NCBI GenBank assembly: GCA_963777625.1
Contig: CAVZRO010000040.1
Span: 62,001 to 126,000, forward strand
Source of the DNA: DATDIC01 sp963777625
Lineage (GTDB): Bacteria > Pseudomonadota > Alphaproteobacteria > Acetobacterales > Acetobacteraceae
Reading direction: 5' to 3'
DNA: 64,000 nt
The position numbers and the translations under genes are program-made. The notes beneath the pieces were generated by a model. That model was not told the DNA's origin and searched no databases. It worked only from the letters and a program-made list of their open reading frames with translations. Below are positions 53,962-62,518 of this stretch, piece after piece. Positions within the stretch are counted from its first letter, which is position 1. The number at the start of each line of letters is the position of its first letter.

Positions 53962-55025
53962 TGAGTCTCGACCCGAAAGGTTACTACCACCGTCTCGGCA
54001 TTCCGCCGGACGCCGGCGCCGAGGAGGTCGCAACCGCGTATCGCCGTCGGGCGCGGGTCGTCCATCCGGACGTGCCAACAACCGGGGATGCGGATGCCTT
54101 CGTGGCCCTGAAGGCCGCCTACGATGTGCTGAGCGATCCGCTTTGCCGGGCTGCATACGACCGCTCGGGGCGCCAACCGATGCCCGTTCGGCCGGCGATT
54201 CGGCCCGCGCCGGCCGTCGTGGTGCCGGATGGGGGCAGCCGCGCGCTGCCGATCCTTGCCGGCCTGCTGGGTGCGGCCGGCATCGTGACCTTCATTTTGC
54301 TGGCGCGGGACGTGCATTCGCCGCCTCTCCCGGTGTCTCGCCCGATGGCGGCGTCAATTCCGCCCATCGCCTCCCTCGCCGTCCGCCAGCATCATCTGGT
54401 CGGGGAGACGACCCATTACGTGGCGCCAGGTCCGGATGACGCCATTCTCTGGATGAAGGACCCTGCGAATGACCGGCTGTACCCGGCCGGCCGGGTCAAG
54501 GCCTTCGCCGGCGTGCACGCGTTGGGCCTCGTTCCGGAACATGGGCTGATGGCGGTCGCCCTCGATCGAAATGAGGTCGGGTTCATCGATGCGGCGCGGC
54601 TGGTGCCGGGAGATGCGGCCGCTGCCCGTCGCGCCTTCTGTGCCGACCAGGCCGGCGCCCCGCCGGCGAATGCGGAACTGCTTGCCCGGCGTTCGAGCAG
54701 CGGAAATGCCCGGCTGTTGATCCACAACGTTGGCGAGCAGCCGGCTGTCGTCAAACTGCGCAACCCTGAGGGTCGGACGGAAGTCAGCCTTTATGTCGGT
54801 CCCCGCATGAACGTGACCGTGGTTGGACTGCCCGCCGGTCCCTGGCACGCCGACGTGGCGATTGGCGAACTATGGAGCCGTGCCTGCGGCCTGTTTGCGG
54901 CCGGCATGCGGGCACAACGTCTCGCGGCGACCATCGCGCCGGGCGGCGAACTGACCGTTCCGTTGGATCTGTCCGCGGCCCCGGTTGCCCGGGACATCTC
55001 CGATCAGGCATTCCAACATGATTAA
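53961..55025 (+). CDS. Membrane-anchored J-domain protein
   Basis: 354 residues. The N-terminal J domain (1-68) has YYHRLGIPPDAGAEEVATAY, the DnaK-activating HPD at 35-37 and FVALKAAYDVLSDPLCRAAY. A Pro-rich linker leads to one membrane span (LPILAGLLGAAGIVTFILLA, about 96-115). The remaining 240 residues would be periplasmic and are not a family I recognise; WMKDPANDRLYPAGR and RLLIHNVGEQPAVVKLR stand out. A cytoplasmic J domain tethered to an outside sensor-like domain could recruit DnaK to the membrane. Confidence 0.75.
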   Translation: MSLDPKGYYHRLGIPPDAGAEEVATAYRRRARVVHPDVPTTGDADAFVALKAAYDVLSDPLCRAAYDRSGRQPMPVRPAIRPAPAVVVPDGGSRALPILAGLLGAAGIVTFILLARDVHSPPLPVSRPMAASIPPIASLAVRQHHLVGETTHYVAPGPDDAILWMKDPANDRLYPAGRVKAFAGVHALGLVPEHGLMAVALDRNEVGFIDAARLVPGDAAAARRAFCADQAGAPPANAELLARRSSSGNARLLIHNVGEQPAVVKLRNPEGRTEVSLYVGPRMNVTVVGLPAGPWHADVAIGELWSRACGLFAAGMRAQRLAATIAPGGELTVPLDLSAAPVARDISDQAFQHD

Positions 55026-55055
55026 ATCGCCGGCCGTGCAAAAAAGGAGGTGACC

Positions 55056-55937
55056 ATGCCGCATGCCGCCGCCAGTGACGGGACGAAGCTGTTCTTCGAG
55101 GAAACCGGCGCCGGTACGCCGCTTATCTTCGTCCATGAATATGCCGGTGATCATCGAAGCTGGGAACCGCAGCTTCGCCATTTCGGGCAGCGCTACCAGG
55201 CGATTGCGTTCAATGCTCGCGGCTATCCACCCTCGGACGTTCCGGCCGATCCCGCCGCTTATTCACAGGCGCACGCGGCTGACGACATCCTCGCCGTGCT
55301 GGATCATCTGCGGATCGACAAGGCGCATGTGGTCGGGCTGTCGATGGGCGGTTTTGCCACCCTGCATTTCGGTTTCCGCCATCCCGGACGAGCACGTTCG
55401 CTCACCGTTGCCGGATGCGGCTACGGCGCGGAGCCAGCTTCAAGGGATCAATTCCGTGCTGAGGCCGAGGCGGTGGCCGCCTTCATCGCTCAACACGGGA
55501 TGCAGGATTTTGCTGGGAAATATGCCTACGGGCCGACGCGCGTGCAGTTTGCCAACAAAGACCCGCGAGGATTTGCGGAATTCGCTCGCTTCCTGGCTCA
55601 GCACGACCCGAAAGGAGCCCGCAATACGCAGCTTGGCGTCCAACGCGAGCGCCCTTCGCTCTACGGCCTGACCGCGGAAATGCGACAGCTCGATATCCCC
55701 ACCCTTGTGCTCACCGGCGATGAGGACTGGCCCTGCCTTCAACCCGCTCTGCTCATGAAGCAAACGATCCGCACCGCGGGCTTGGCGGTGATGGCCAATT
55801 GCGGGCATGCGATCAATTTGGAGGATCCGGATCAGTTCAACCGGATCGTCGGGGACTTCCTGGCGCAGGTGGACGCCCGACGCTGGCCGGTGCGTGATCC
55901 GCGAGCCGTCAGCAGCTCGATTACCGGAATGCGTTAG
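55056..55937 (+). CDS. Alpha/beta hydrolase
   Basis: 293 residues from ATG at 55056, which has a perfect AAGGAGGTGA Shine-Dalgarno 5 bases upstream (a GTG at 55050 overlaps it). Oxyanion-hole region LIFVHEYAGDHRSWEPQL, nucleophile Ser96 in VVGLSMGGFATLHF, acid Asp in LVLTGDEDWPC and His in MANCGHAINLEDPDQF form the triad. The family includes esterases, lactonases and enol-lactone hydrolases (PcaD-like); the substrate is not determined. Confidence 0.85.
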   Translation: MPHAAASDGTKLFFEETGAGTPLIFVHEYAGDHRSWEPQLRHFGQRYQAIAFNARGYPPSDVPADPAAYSQAHAADDILAVLDHLRIDKAHVVGLSMGGFATLHFGFRHPGRARSLTVAGCGYGAEPASRDQFRAEAEAVAAFIAQHGMQDFAGKYAYGPTRVQFANKDPRGFAEFARFLAQHDPKGARNTQLGVQRERPSLYGLTAEMRQLDIPTLVLTGDEDWPCLQPALLMKQTIRTAGLAVMANCGHAINLEDPDQFNRIVGDFLAQVDARRWPVRDPRAVSSSITGMR

Positions 55938-55986
55938 GAGCGTGATCGCTTGAGGCGGAACCGTCGGAAAGCGTGAATCACGCTCC
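55937..55986. repeat. 10-bp inverted repeat in the hydrolase-sigma gap
   Basis: GGAGCGTGAT (55937-55946) pairs with ATCACGCTCC (55977-55986). A second, tighter palindrome AGCGTGA-A-TCACGCT lies at its right side. It sits between convergent genes, just after the hydrolase stop, so it may act as a shared terminator or be a dispersed repeat. No T-run. Confidence 0.75.
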
Positions 55987-56049
55987 CAGACGAAGAGTCC
56001 TGGTACGCAGGCCGACCCTGCGGGCCGGCCAGCACACCGCGCAGCTGCG

Positions 56050-56559
56050 TCAGGCTGCCCGAGCCGCCGCGTGACTCAGATTGTTGCCCTCGCCTAGCAT
56101 GAAGGCACGCAATTGTAGCCGCGCGCGATGCACGCGGCTCTTCAGTGTTCCGATCGCACAGCCGGTCCTTGCGGCTGCCGTTTCATATGGAATCTCCTGC
56201 AACGCAATCATGAACAGCGCCTCACGCTGATCCGGCGGAAGCCTCCCCAACGCCCAGGAGAGTTCGCGCAACGCCGTGCGGTCCTCATGCGCCGCGGCCA
56301 CCGGCTGTTCCGGCATGGTCTCCATGTCGGTAAATTCGCGCTTGTTACGCACGCTGCTGATAAAGTGATTGATCATGATCCGATGGACCCATGCCGAAAA
56401 ATTCGTCCCCGGCATAAAGCAGTCTTTCGCCACCAATGCCTTCGCAGCGACGTCCTGAGTAAGATCGTCGGCGGCGGCACGATTTCGGGTCAATGCGAGC
56501 GCCCATACGCGCATCTTGGGAAGGAAGGCGATCAACTGTTCGTTGAATTCCTGCGGCAC
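56050..56559 (-). CDS. ECF sigma factor, EcfG-like
   Basis: 169 residues. Region 2: MRVWALALTRNRAAADDLTQ, DVAAKALVAKDCFMPGTNFS and AWVHRIMINHFISSVRNKRE. Region 4: LSWALGRLPPDQREALFMIA, then YETAAARTGCAIGTLKSRVH. The two-domain layout and the TNFSAWVHRIMINHFIS segment match alphaproteobacterial EcfG-type general stress sigma factors. No nepR or phyR is adjacent, so this may be an additional paralogue. Confidence 0.85.
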   Translation of the reverse strand: MPQEFNEQLIAFLPKMRVWALALTRNRAAADDLTQDVAAKALVAKDCFMPGTNFSAWVHRIMINHFISSVRNKREFTDMETMPEQPVAAAHEDRTALRELSWALGRLPPDQREALFMIALQEIPYETAAARTGCAIGTLKSRVHRARLQLRAFMLGEGNNLSHAAARAA

Positions 56560-56579
56560 GTCTGCTTCTCCTTGGCGGA

Positions 56580-56607
56580 AACGCTTCGGTCACAACGCTT
56601 CGGTCAC
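56580..56607 (-). repeat. 14-bp direct repeat upstream of the sigma factor
   Basis: On the minus strand GTGACCGAAGCGTT is present twice in perfect tandem, immediately upstream of the sigma-factor start. Placement suggests a regulator or sigma binding site. No clean GGAAC-N17-CGTT EcfG promoter is visible. Confidence 0.8.
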
Positions 56608-56702
56608 TCTGGGGACCTGTGTTGCTATCAGGTCGCGCACAAGGAGGAATGACATGACCTTGAACCGGAAACGCCCGCGGGGCGTTCACGTCTTCTGATG
56701 AT

Positions 56703-56785
56703 GCGAATTCAGCCTGCACGATCGCATTCACGAAAACCGGAGATAAGAATCAAAAAGGCCCGGCGCTCCGGCCGGGCCTTTCTAG
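56703..56785. repeat. Copy 1 of a diverged 80-bp element containing a terminator
   Basis: GCGAATTCAGCCTGCACGAT...CATTCACGAAAACCGGAGATAA, then AGAATCAAAAAGGCCCGGCG and a hairpin. The same order of words recurs at 57672-57753 (CAGCCGACACGATCGCATCA, CGAAAAGCGGAGACAGAAAT, CAAGAGGCCGGCGCGCCGGC) with roughly three-quarters identity by eye. The two copies bracket a small gene and the transketolase-like remnant. Confidence 0.7.
56752..56785 (-). terminator. Rho-independent terminator of the small secreted protein gene
   Basis: On the minus strand, AAAGGCCCGGCCGGAGCGCC then GGGCCTTTTTG: a strong GC stem with a small loop followed by a run of five T. It lies 44 bases after the stop of the minus-strand gene at 56829-57092. 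Read on the plus strand the run is only TTT. Confidence 0.85.
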
Positions 56786-56828
56786 TCTCATCGGTTCGGA
56801 TCGCGATGATCGCGATCCGGCGCCAGCT

Positions 56829-57092
56829 TTACGGTTTGCTTGTGGTGACCGCACCATTCGTGGCTGCGGTGGGCGGGTTCTCTTTGGCGGAGGTGGCCGG
56901 AGCCGACGCCGTCGGAGCGTTAGACGCGGTGTTTTCGGTGCCCACCGCGTTGGTGGCCCCCTGAGTGGTCATCGAGGGGTTCGGCGGCGGGGTGCCGCCG
57001 TTTCCGCCACCGCTGTCGCCTCCGGTCGCGGCGAATGCTGCTCCGGACGACAACGCGAGCGCGGCCGCCGCTGCTAACATCACTGCTCTCAT
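56829..57092 (-). CDS. Small exported Gly/Thr/Ala-rich protein
   Basis: 87 residues starting MRAVMLAAAAALALSSGAAF, a Sec signal cleaved after AFA. The mature part is low complexity: GGDSGGGNGGTPPPNPS, then Thr/Asn/Ala/Pro-rich sequence ending in TTSKP. AAGGAGAAGCAGCAG precedes the ATG. No recognised domain; possibly a cell-envelope or secreted filler protein. Confidence 0.6.
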   Translation of the reverse strand: MRAVMLAAAAALALSSGAAFAATGGDSGGGNGGTPPPNPSMTTQGATNAVGTENTASNAPTASAPATSAKENPPTAATNGAVTTSKP

Positions 57093-57256
57093 CTGCTGCT
57101 TCTCCTTGATTACGTCGATGCCGAACGCCGCGCCAAGTGTGGGCCGCGGCAGGCAACGACCTCTGCGCATGCCAACGCCGGTTGCTACACGTCAGTTCGC
57201 CCGAAACCGATGAAGCCATCCCGAAAACCCGTCACGATTTCGGGAATATCACCGAG

Positions 57257-57600
57257 TTAGCCGCTCAGCAGCGCTTGCGCGCACGCATCAAGAATTGCGT
57301 CACTGTCCATTCCATAGGCGCGATAAAGGTCCGGAATATCGCCGCTCTGGCCGAAATGATCGGGTCCAAGTGAAACCACGCGCTGCCCACGCACCGCGCC
57401 CAACCACGCATGAGTTGCCGGATGTCCGTCCAGCGAGCAGCGTTTCGACGGACGCCATCACCGATCGGTCCCCATTGCGCCGCGCCCGGCCGGCAGCCAG
57501 CCAATCGGCACTCGGCAAACGCGACCTCGGCTTCGGGCGCAACGGGGCCTTGATAGCCGCTCGCGGCATGCTGACCAGCGCGGCGCCGCTCGCGGCGTAG
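57257..57600 (-). pseudogene. C-terminal remnant of a transketolase/AceE-like enzyme
   Basis: The last 46 or so codons before TAA at 57257-57259 read GHPATHAWLGAVRGQRVVSL, GPDHFGQSGDIPDLYRAYGM and DSDAILDACAQALLSG. The FGQSGDIPDLYRAYG block is typical of the C-terminal domain of homodimeric pyruvate dehydrogenase E1 (AceE) and related transketolase-like proteins. Upstream, fragments such as GYQGPVAPEAEVAFAE occur in other frames and the rest of the gene is gone. It lies between the two copies of the terminator-bearing repeat. Confidence 0.55.
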
Positions 57601-57671
57601 TCAGTAGTTCGCGCGGGTTGGTAACGAATTCAATATGTTGCGGCCAAAAGGCGGCAAAGCTCGGGCTAATG

Positions 57672-57753
57672 GCGCGATTTCAGCCGACACGATCGCATCA
57701 CGAAAAGCGGAGACAGAAATCAAGAGGCCGGCGCGCCGGCCAGGCCTTCCTGG
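57672..57753. repeat. Copy 2 of the diverged 80-bp element
   Basis: Matches 56703-56785 in order and spacing (CACGATCGCATCACGAAAAG, then CGGAGACAGAAATCAAGAGG) and carries its own GC hairpin GGCCGGCGCGCCGGCC, but the T-run of copy 1 is absent. The surrounding 57.6-57.87 kb gap shows no convincing gene. Confidence 0.7.
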
Positions 57754-57866
57754 CACAAGGCGTTCGCGCTCCTCCACGTACCGCTGTAGCCAGTAGCGCA
57801 GCCCGCCGGACAACGATTGTGCAACCAACTCAAGCCCTTGCGGGTTCTCAACTCAGGAAGCTCGGA

Positions 57867-59252
57867 TTAAGCCGCATCGAACAGGCGCTGCCCGACGAAC
57901 TCCCCTTTTCCGACCCCGCCCGGACACGCAAATATCCCGCTGCCCACATGCGTCGCAAACTGGTTCAGCAGATCAAGCTTCGACATGCCATCAAATATCC
58001 TGATGAAACCGGTTCGCGGGTCGCTCTGATACGCGATGAACAACAGCCCGGCGTCATATTCCAGTCCCTGGCGCCAGGGCGGCCAGCGTTCCGCAACCAT
58101 GCTGAGCCCGTCATTGTACGAATAGCTCCGGCGCAGGATGCGAGCGCCATCATTGACCGCGGCGGCAGCCAGCCGGACATGCGCACTGTCCGGGATCACC
58201 GCATTGCCATCCTTATCCACGGCATCCAGGTCCAGCGGTGCGAATTCTCCACCGCCGGTCAACGGCGCGCCGTCCAGTTTGCGGCGGCCGATCACCTGCT
58301 CCTGGAAGTCCAGCTCCATGCGGTCCCAGTGCTCCAGCGCCAGCCGGATGCGGCGCACCACCAGGTAGCTGCCCTGGCGCATCCAGTCCGGGCCGTCGTC
58401 ACCGACCCAGACCGTGTTCTGCAACGTGCCATTGCCGATCAGCTTACCACCGGCGCGTTCCGCCGGGTGCGGGCTGCCCGGATTCTGCGTGCCGTCCTTG
58501 AACCCCAGCAGGTTGCGCGGCGTCTCGCCGGCCGGGGTGTCAGGCAGAAAGCCCGTCTGCATCCATCGCAGGACCGCGACACCTGGCTTCGCGTCGTACG
58601 CGGTGGTCGCACCCGCGCGCTTGCCGCCGTACCCGTTGGCCGCGTCGTTCGGGGCAGCCATGCGGGCGAGTTGCCGGACCGCGTGAAACGCCACCATGGG
58701 GTCGTCGGCACAGGCCTGAATGCACAAATCGCCGCCGCCGCGCTGGGGATCGAGCTGGTCACCATTAAATCGCGGCAGCTCCACCAACGCCGCGGGCCGC
58801 TTCGCCCGCAACCCATACCGGTCTTTGCCGTCCTTCTCGAACAGGCCCGGCCCGAAACCGAACGTCACCGTCAGGCGTTGCGCCGCGGTGCCGATCGTCT
58901 CGCCACTATCCGCCGGGGCAACGGAAGGATCGCCGTTCAGCAGCTCGGCCGTCTGCCCCGCCGTCATGCGCGCCGCCGCCGCGGTCCAGGCTTGCAGCAT
59001 CCCGACCACGTCCGTCGCAGCGTCGGCAACAAGGTCGAACGCCGCGAACACCACATGCGTCTGCTGCGGCGTGTCGACCCCCGCCTGATGGAGGCCATGG
59101 AACGGTACCCGATCATCGGCCGCGCCGGCCGCCAGGTCGCCATCCCCGCCGCTGCCCTGCGCCTTCGCCCGGCCGAGCGCCGCCGCCGCGGCGAACATCC
59201 CGCCGGCTCCGCCAATGAAGGATCGCCGCGAGGAAAACGGGCAGCCGGTCAC
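57867..59252 (-). CDS. efeB: DyP-type heme peroxidase (EfeB/deferrochelatase type)
   Basis: 461 residues from GTG at 59252, which follows GGAGG at 5 bases; an ATG 15 codons earlier lacks this. Twin-Arg signal CPFSSRRSFIGGAGGMFAAA. DyP marks are LLGFKDGTQNP with the catalytic Asp, SYLVVRRIRLALEHWDRMEL, the proximal heme His in DSAHVRLAA and ARILRRSYSYNDG with the distal Arg. EfeB acts in periplasmic iron extraction from heme with EfeO and EfeU, neither of which is here, so a general DyP role is possible. Confidence 0.9.
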   Translation of the reverse strand: MTGCPFSSRRSFIGGAGGMFAAAAALGRAKAQGSGGDGDLAAGAADDRVPFHGLHQAGVDTPQQTHVVFAAFDLVADAATDVVGMLQAWTAAAARMTAGQTAELLNGDPSVAPADSGETIGTAAQRLTVTFGFGPGLFEKDGKDRYGLRAKRPAALVELPRFNGDQLDPQRGGGDLCIQACADDPMVAFHAVRQLARMAAPNDAANGYGGKRAGATTAYDAKPGVAVLRWMQTGFLPDTPAGETPRNLLGFKDGTQNPGSPHPAERAGGKLIGNGTLQNTVWVGDDGPDWMRQGSYLVVRRIRLALEHWDRMELDFQEQVIGRRKLDGAPLTGGGEFAPLDLDAVDKDGNAVIPDSAHVRLAAAAVNDGARILRRSYSYNDGLSMVAERWPPWRQGLEYDAGLLFIAYQSDPRTGFIRIFDGMSKLDLLNQFATHVGSGIFACPGGVGKGEFVGQRLFDAA

Positions 59253-59299
59253 GGACGCCTCCGTCGTCTCATCCCAACCCGCGTTGATGCTGCACATTC

Positions 59300-59371
59300 C
59301 GTCATGGCCGGCCCCTCTCCGTCATGGCCGGGCTTGTCCTGGCTTGTCCCGGCCATCCACGACTTTGTCGC
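59300..59371. repeat. CGTCATGGCCGGGCTTGTCC repeat
   Basis: CCGTCATGGCCGG at 59299-59311 is followed by CCGTCATGGCCGGGCTTGTC...GGCTTGTCCCGGCCATCCAC up to 59371. The palindromic GTCATGGCCGGG...CCCGGCCATCCACGAC motif is a well-known dispersed repeat in alphaproteobacteria. It occupies the gap between the propeller-like gene and the peroxidase. Confidence 0.8.
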
Positions 59372-59447
59372 CCACTGCGCCGCTCGTTCGCTTCACGTTA
59401 CGCCGGGCAACACCGGCAGGATGAGTCATTCTCAATGCGGTCCGGTA

Positions 59448-60578
59448 TCAGTGTGCCAGGACCAACGTGTTCACGTCGTCCTCCACATAATAGAACCCTT
59501 CGCCGGACGGCTCCATCGCAAGGCCGAACAGATCTCCGCTCCCTGGCGGCTGCTGTGCCTTGTCGGCGTCGATCCATTGCGCATAGAGCTGCTTGCCGGT
59601 GGCCGGGTCGATCTCCACCGCCTGGCCGTTCAGTCCGTTGGTCGCCAGCAGATGACCGTTCGGCGCCAGGACGATGGCCAACGGACGCTGCAGCAGCCCA
59701 TCCTTCGTGACCTCCCGGCCGGTGCCGGCGCTGTCGGTGCGCGTTGCGGCATCCGCAACCGCGACGATCCGGTTGCCGATCGCGTCAGAAATATACAGCG
59801 TCCCATCGGCCGCCAGAGCCAGCCCGGTCGGGCCGATGATGAACACGCTCTTGTCCGCCTGCTCGCCAAAGCCATCGGCGATAATGGTCTCTCCGGCAAC
59901 GACAGGCGGCTTTTCTTCGGCAATTGCAAGCTCGATCCGCAGCACGGTCGCCTGATTGACCACCGGCGGACTGTCCGTCGCGGCACCCACGCCAAATCCG
60001 GTGTTGCTGACGAACAAGGTCGCGGTCGCCCCCCTGTCGATCACCGCCATGTTGCCCCACGGCCCATTGATTCGGGGGCTCGTGATCGTGGTCGCCACAT
60101 TGCCCTGCGCGTCAAGCACGATCAGGCAGCCTTGTCCCTTGGTGGTGGTCGTGCCGTCGGAACTGGGCAGACTGCCGACAATGACCCATCCGCTCTTCAG
60201 CATCGTCATCGCCGTGGTCAGCCCGACGCCGCCCGGGCAACCACCCAAATGTCGCGGAATCTCGGCGAATTGCGACAGCTTTCGCGTGGAAGGATTGTAA
60301 TCGACGATCGTCGTGCCCAGACCCTGGAGGTTGTTCTTGTCGTTGAAATTATCAACCAGCACGTCGCCTTTCCGAATCTTCCCGACCGACTCCGGCGCGA
60401 CCACGATGGCATAAGGGTTCTGGTCGCCATTGTCCGGCACCGTGGAAGTCACCGTCGTATGGTGGTGCAGGGTCTCCAGAAACCCCTGGGGGGCAGCGGC
60501 CGCCAAACCCGGCACTCCCGCCGTCACCGCCACCATCAGGCCGGCGAAACCGCCCCGTGCCCCAAAATAATGTTTCAT
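59448..60578 (-). CDS. Exported NHL/SMP-like beta-propeller protein
   Basis: 376 residues with a signal peptide (GGFAGLMVAVTAGVPGLAAA). Repeating blades such as NPYAIVVAPESVGKIRKGDV, GWVIVGSLPSSDGTT, GPTGLALAADGTLYISDAIG and RPLAIVLAPNGHLLATNGLN, then GDLFGLAMEPSGEGFYYVED, are typical of NHL-like propellers. Probably periplasmic; no catalytic residues are evident. It lies between the DyP peroxidase and the porin on the same strand, starting 20 bases after the porin stop. Confidence 0.7.
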   Translation of the reverse strand: MKHYFGARGGFAGLMVAVTAGVPGLAAAAPQGFLETLHHHTTVTSTVPDNGDQNPYAIVVAPESVGKIRKGDVLVDNFNDKNNLQGLGTTIVDYNPSTRKLSQFAEIPRHLGGCPGGVGLTTAMTMLKSGWVIVGSLPSSDGTTTTKGQGCLIVLDAQGNVATTITSPRINGPWGNMAVIDRGATATLFVSNTGFGVGAATDSPPVVNQATVLRIELAIAEEKPPVVAGETIIADGFGEQADKSVFIIGPTGLALAADGTLYISDAIGNRIVAVADAATRTDSAGTGREVTKDGLLQRPLAIVLAPNGHLLATNGLNGQAVEIDPATGKQLYAQWIDADKAQQPPGSGDLFGLAMEPSGEGFYYVEDDVNTLVLAH

Positions 60579-60598
60579 TTGTTGTCTCCTGGCTCAGG

Positions 60599-62057
60599 TC
60601 AGAACGTCACGTTCGTGCGCAGCCCAAAAACCGCCTCATTGCCAATCCGCCTGCCTGGATTCAGCGGGTCCGGAATGCCGCCGCTCGGCAGGAACACGTA
60701 TTGGAAGTCCGGCTGAACCTGCCACCAGGGAGCGATCTGGTATTGGTACGTAACCTCGATGAAGGTCTCGCTGCCGCGAACCGGAAATGGCGTGCCGGTG
60801 AAGAACCCCGTATCGCTGTCCAGAGCGCTGGCAACACCGCTGACCTTGGCCACACCGAACCCGACGCCAAACGAATCGTTGTCTCGCCCCGGCAGCGGAG
60901 CCTTCAGGTCCAGCCCCGCATTGACGCTGAACGAAATCAGATTGCGGTCCGCCGGCGCCCCCATCAGGCGCGCAAACACGCCAAGCGATCGCGGTCCCTG
61001 TGGATCAGGCTGCCACACGGCCTGATCGGCAACCGCATAGAAGCTGAAATTGCCCTGAAGCATCCGTGGCACACCGTTGCTGGCTGGATTGGCAAGCGAC
61101 AAACCGGTGTTATCGAACCGCTGGTCCGGAAAGGCCGCGGTATCGTACCAGAAACCCAGCTTGTACGTTCCCGCCAGGCCCGGTCGCTGATCGCCGGACG
61201 TCATCTGCCCGACGGCAGGCTGATTGAGCGCATACTGAATCTCGCCGATGATCAGCGCCCCGGTCCTCAGGTTGAAATTGCCGCCCCAGCGCGTGCTTCC
61301 ACGTAACTGCGAATCGTCATTGAACGGGCCGCCGGGCGGATTGTCCTGAAACACGCCGCCCAGGACCGTCAGCGCATTGGTCGGATGATCCCGCAGGCGG
61401 ACGCCAAGCGACGATAGCGGATAGGCCGGGCCGCCCGCGTAGAGGTCGGCCGAGGGCACCATCGGCCAGCCCATCATCGTATTCATGAACAGGCTGGAAT
61501 ACGGTACTGACCATGAATTCCTGGTCGATGCTCTGCTGTCCCAGTTTCACGTCCGCGAGCCCGTCGAGAAACGCCTGCTGGTACCAAACCTCCCACAGCC
61601 GTACGGTCGGCGACGCCGCGATGCCACTGGCCGTCTGCAGATTATCCAGATATCCCTGGCTGAAATTGGGTCCATATATCCACAGCGCGCTGGCATTGAA
61701 CGTGCCGCCCTCCCAGCCGAACGCCTTCTGCGTATCGAGCTGCAGATCCAGCGTGGTCAGCCCGTCACCCGAGGCGCCGCGCTTCACCCCGCCAGCCACG
61801 TTGCCCAGCACCTCGTCGGTGGTCTGCAGGCCGACACTGATCCCGTACCTGCCGAGCGCAGTCCGCAGGCCGCCAATATCCCCGAGCAGATTGCTCCGCG
61901 TCCAAAGGTTGGTCATGAACCCGGGCTCGCTCTGCGGAGCCCCAGAACTGGCCGGCGGCACCGGTGCCTGCGCCCGGCTTGCCTGCGGGATTGCCGCAAC
62001 CAGCAACACCGCCACGGCGGCCCCGAATGTACCTTGTCCATAGCCGCCGGTCGGCAT
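60599..62057 (-). CDS. OprB-family carbohydrate porin, frameshifted
   Basis: About 485 residues when joined. The N-terminal part has a signal (GAAVAVLLVAAIPQASRAQA), then WTRSNLLGDIGGLRTALGRY, GLTTLDLQLDTQKAFGWEGG and DGLADVKLGQQSIDQEFMV. After a one-base shift near 61510 it continues as YSSLFMNTMMGWPMVPSADL and ends in a typical barrel C-terminus (VFGLRTNVTF). This is the OprB carbohydrate-selective porin family. The start at MPTGGYGQGTF is chosen because it leads straight into the signal peptide. Confidence 0.82.
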
Positions 62058-62159
62058 GCTGGGCTCCCTGTTTGCCGGGCATACCTTGCCCACGGATGCG
62101 AATGCGAATAACTCGCATTATCATTCACCGATGAACCCTCGTCAAGCATTGCCGTCTTC

Positions 62160-62234
62160 CCGCACCCCCCGTCATTCCCGCACCCCCCCGTCATTCCCGC
62201 ACCCCCCCGTCATTCCCGCGAAAGCGGGAATCCA
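62160..62234. repeat. Tandem half-units of the CGTCATTCCCGC repeat
   Basis: CCGTCATTCCCGCACCCCCC is repeated in tandem (three GTCATTCCCG copies at about 19-base steps after an earlier TCTTCCCGCACCCCCC), ending with a full palindromic unit GTCATTCCCGCGAAAGCGGG followed by AATCCA. Only the last copy can form the full hairpin. Confidence 0.85.
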
Positions 62235-62239
62235 ACGCC

Positions 62240-62518
62240 TGCCCATGCGACCGCGACCTCGGCGTGGATGACCGCCTGCGCGGGCATCAGGGGGGAGAGT
62301 CAGCCCATCGACTAGCTGGTATCACCGGCTACCAACCACCATAGCTTCCGAAACTACCGTCCACGCCTGGACGATCGCCCCGGGGGATCGGTTCCGCCCC
62401 GCGCCCTACGACGCCGCGCACCTGTAACTGACGCCGCGACAAACGCTACCCCCGGCGACCCCGGGCCTGCAGCCGCCGACCCACGCCGCAACCACACCAA
62501 CGCGAACAGCGTGTCCGC
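62240..62518. other. Non-coding gap without recognised features
   Basis: Between the repeat array and the LLM oxidoreductase stop lie about 280 bases. Frames here have no family sequence and differ in codon use from neighbours. No hairpin with T-run, promoter or RNA gene was recognised. Confidence 0.5.

Noticed and set aside
56654..56698. A 14-codon frame (MTLNRKRPRGVHVF) with a strong AAGGAGG site
   Set aside because: It is too short to support without other evidence, and it lies antisense to the sigma-factor leader; kept only as a note.
57618..60716. A 1032-codon plus-strand frame across the peroxidase and propeller genes
   Set aside because: It is antisense to a DyP peroxidase with catalytic residues and to an exported protein; it has no recognisable domain.
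62160..62234. CRISPR-like array at the porin 5' side
   Set aside because: The 19-base periodicity has no unique spacers and the units are REP-like halves.
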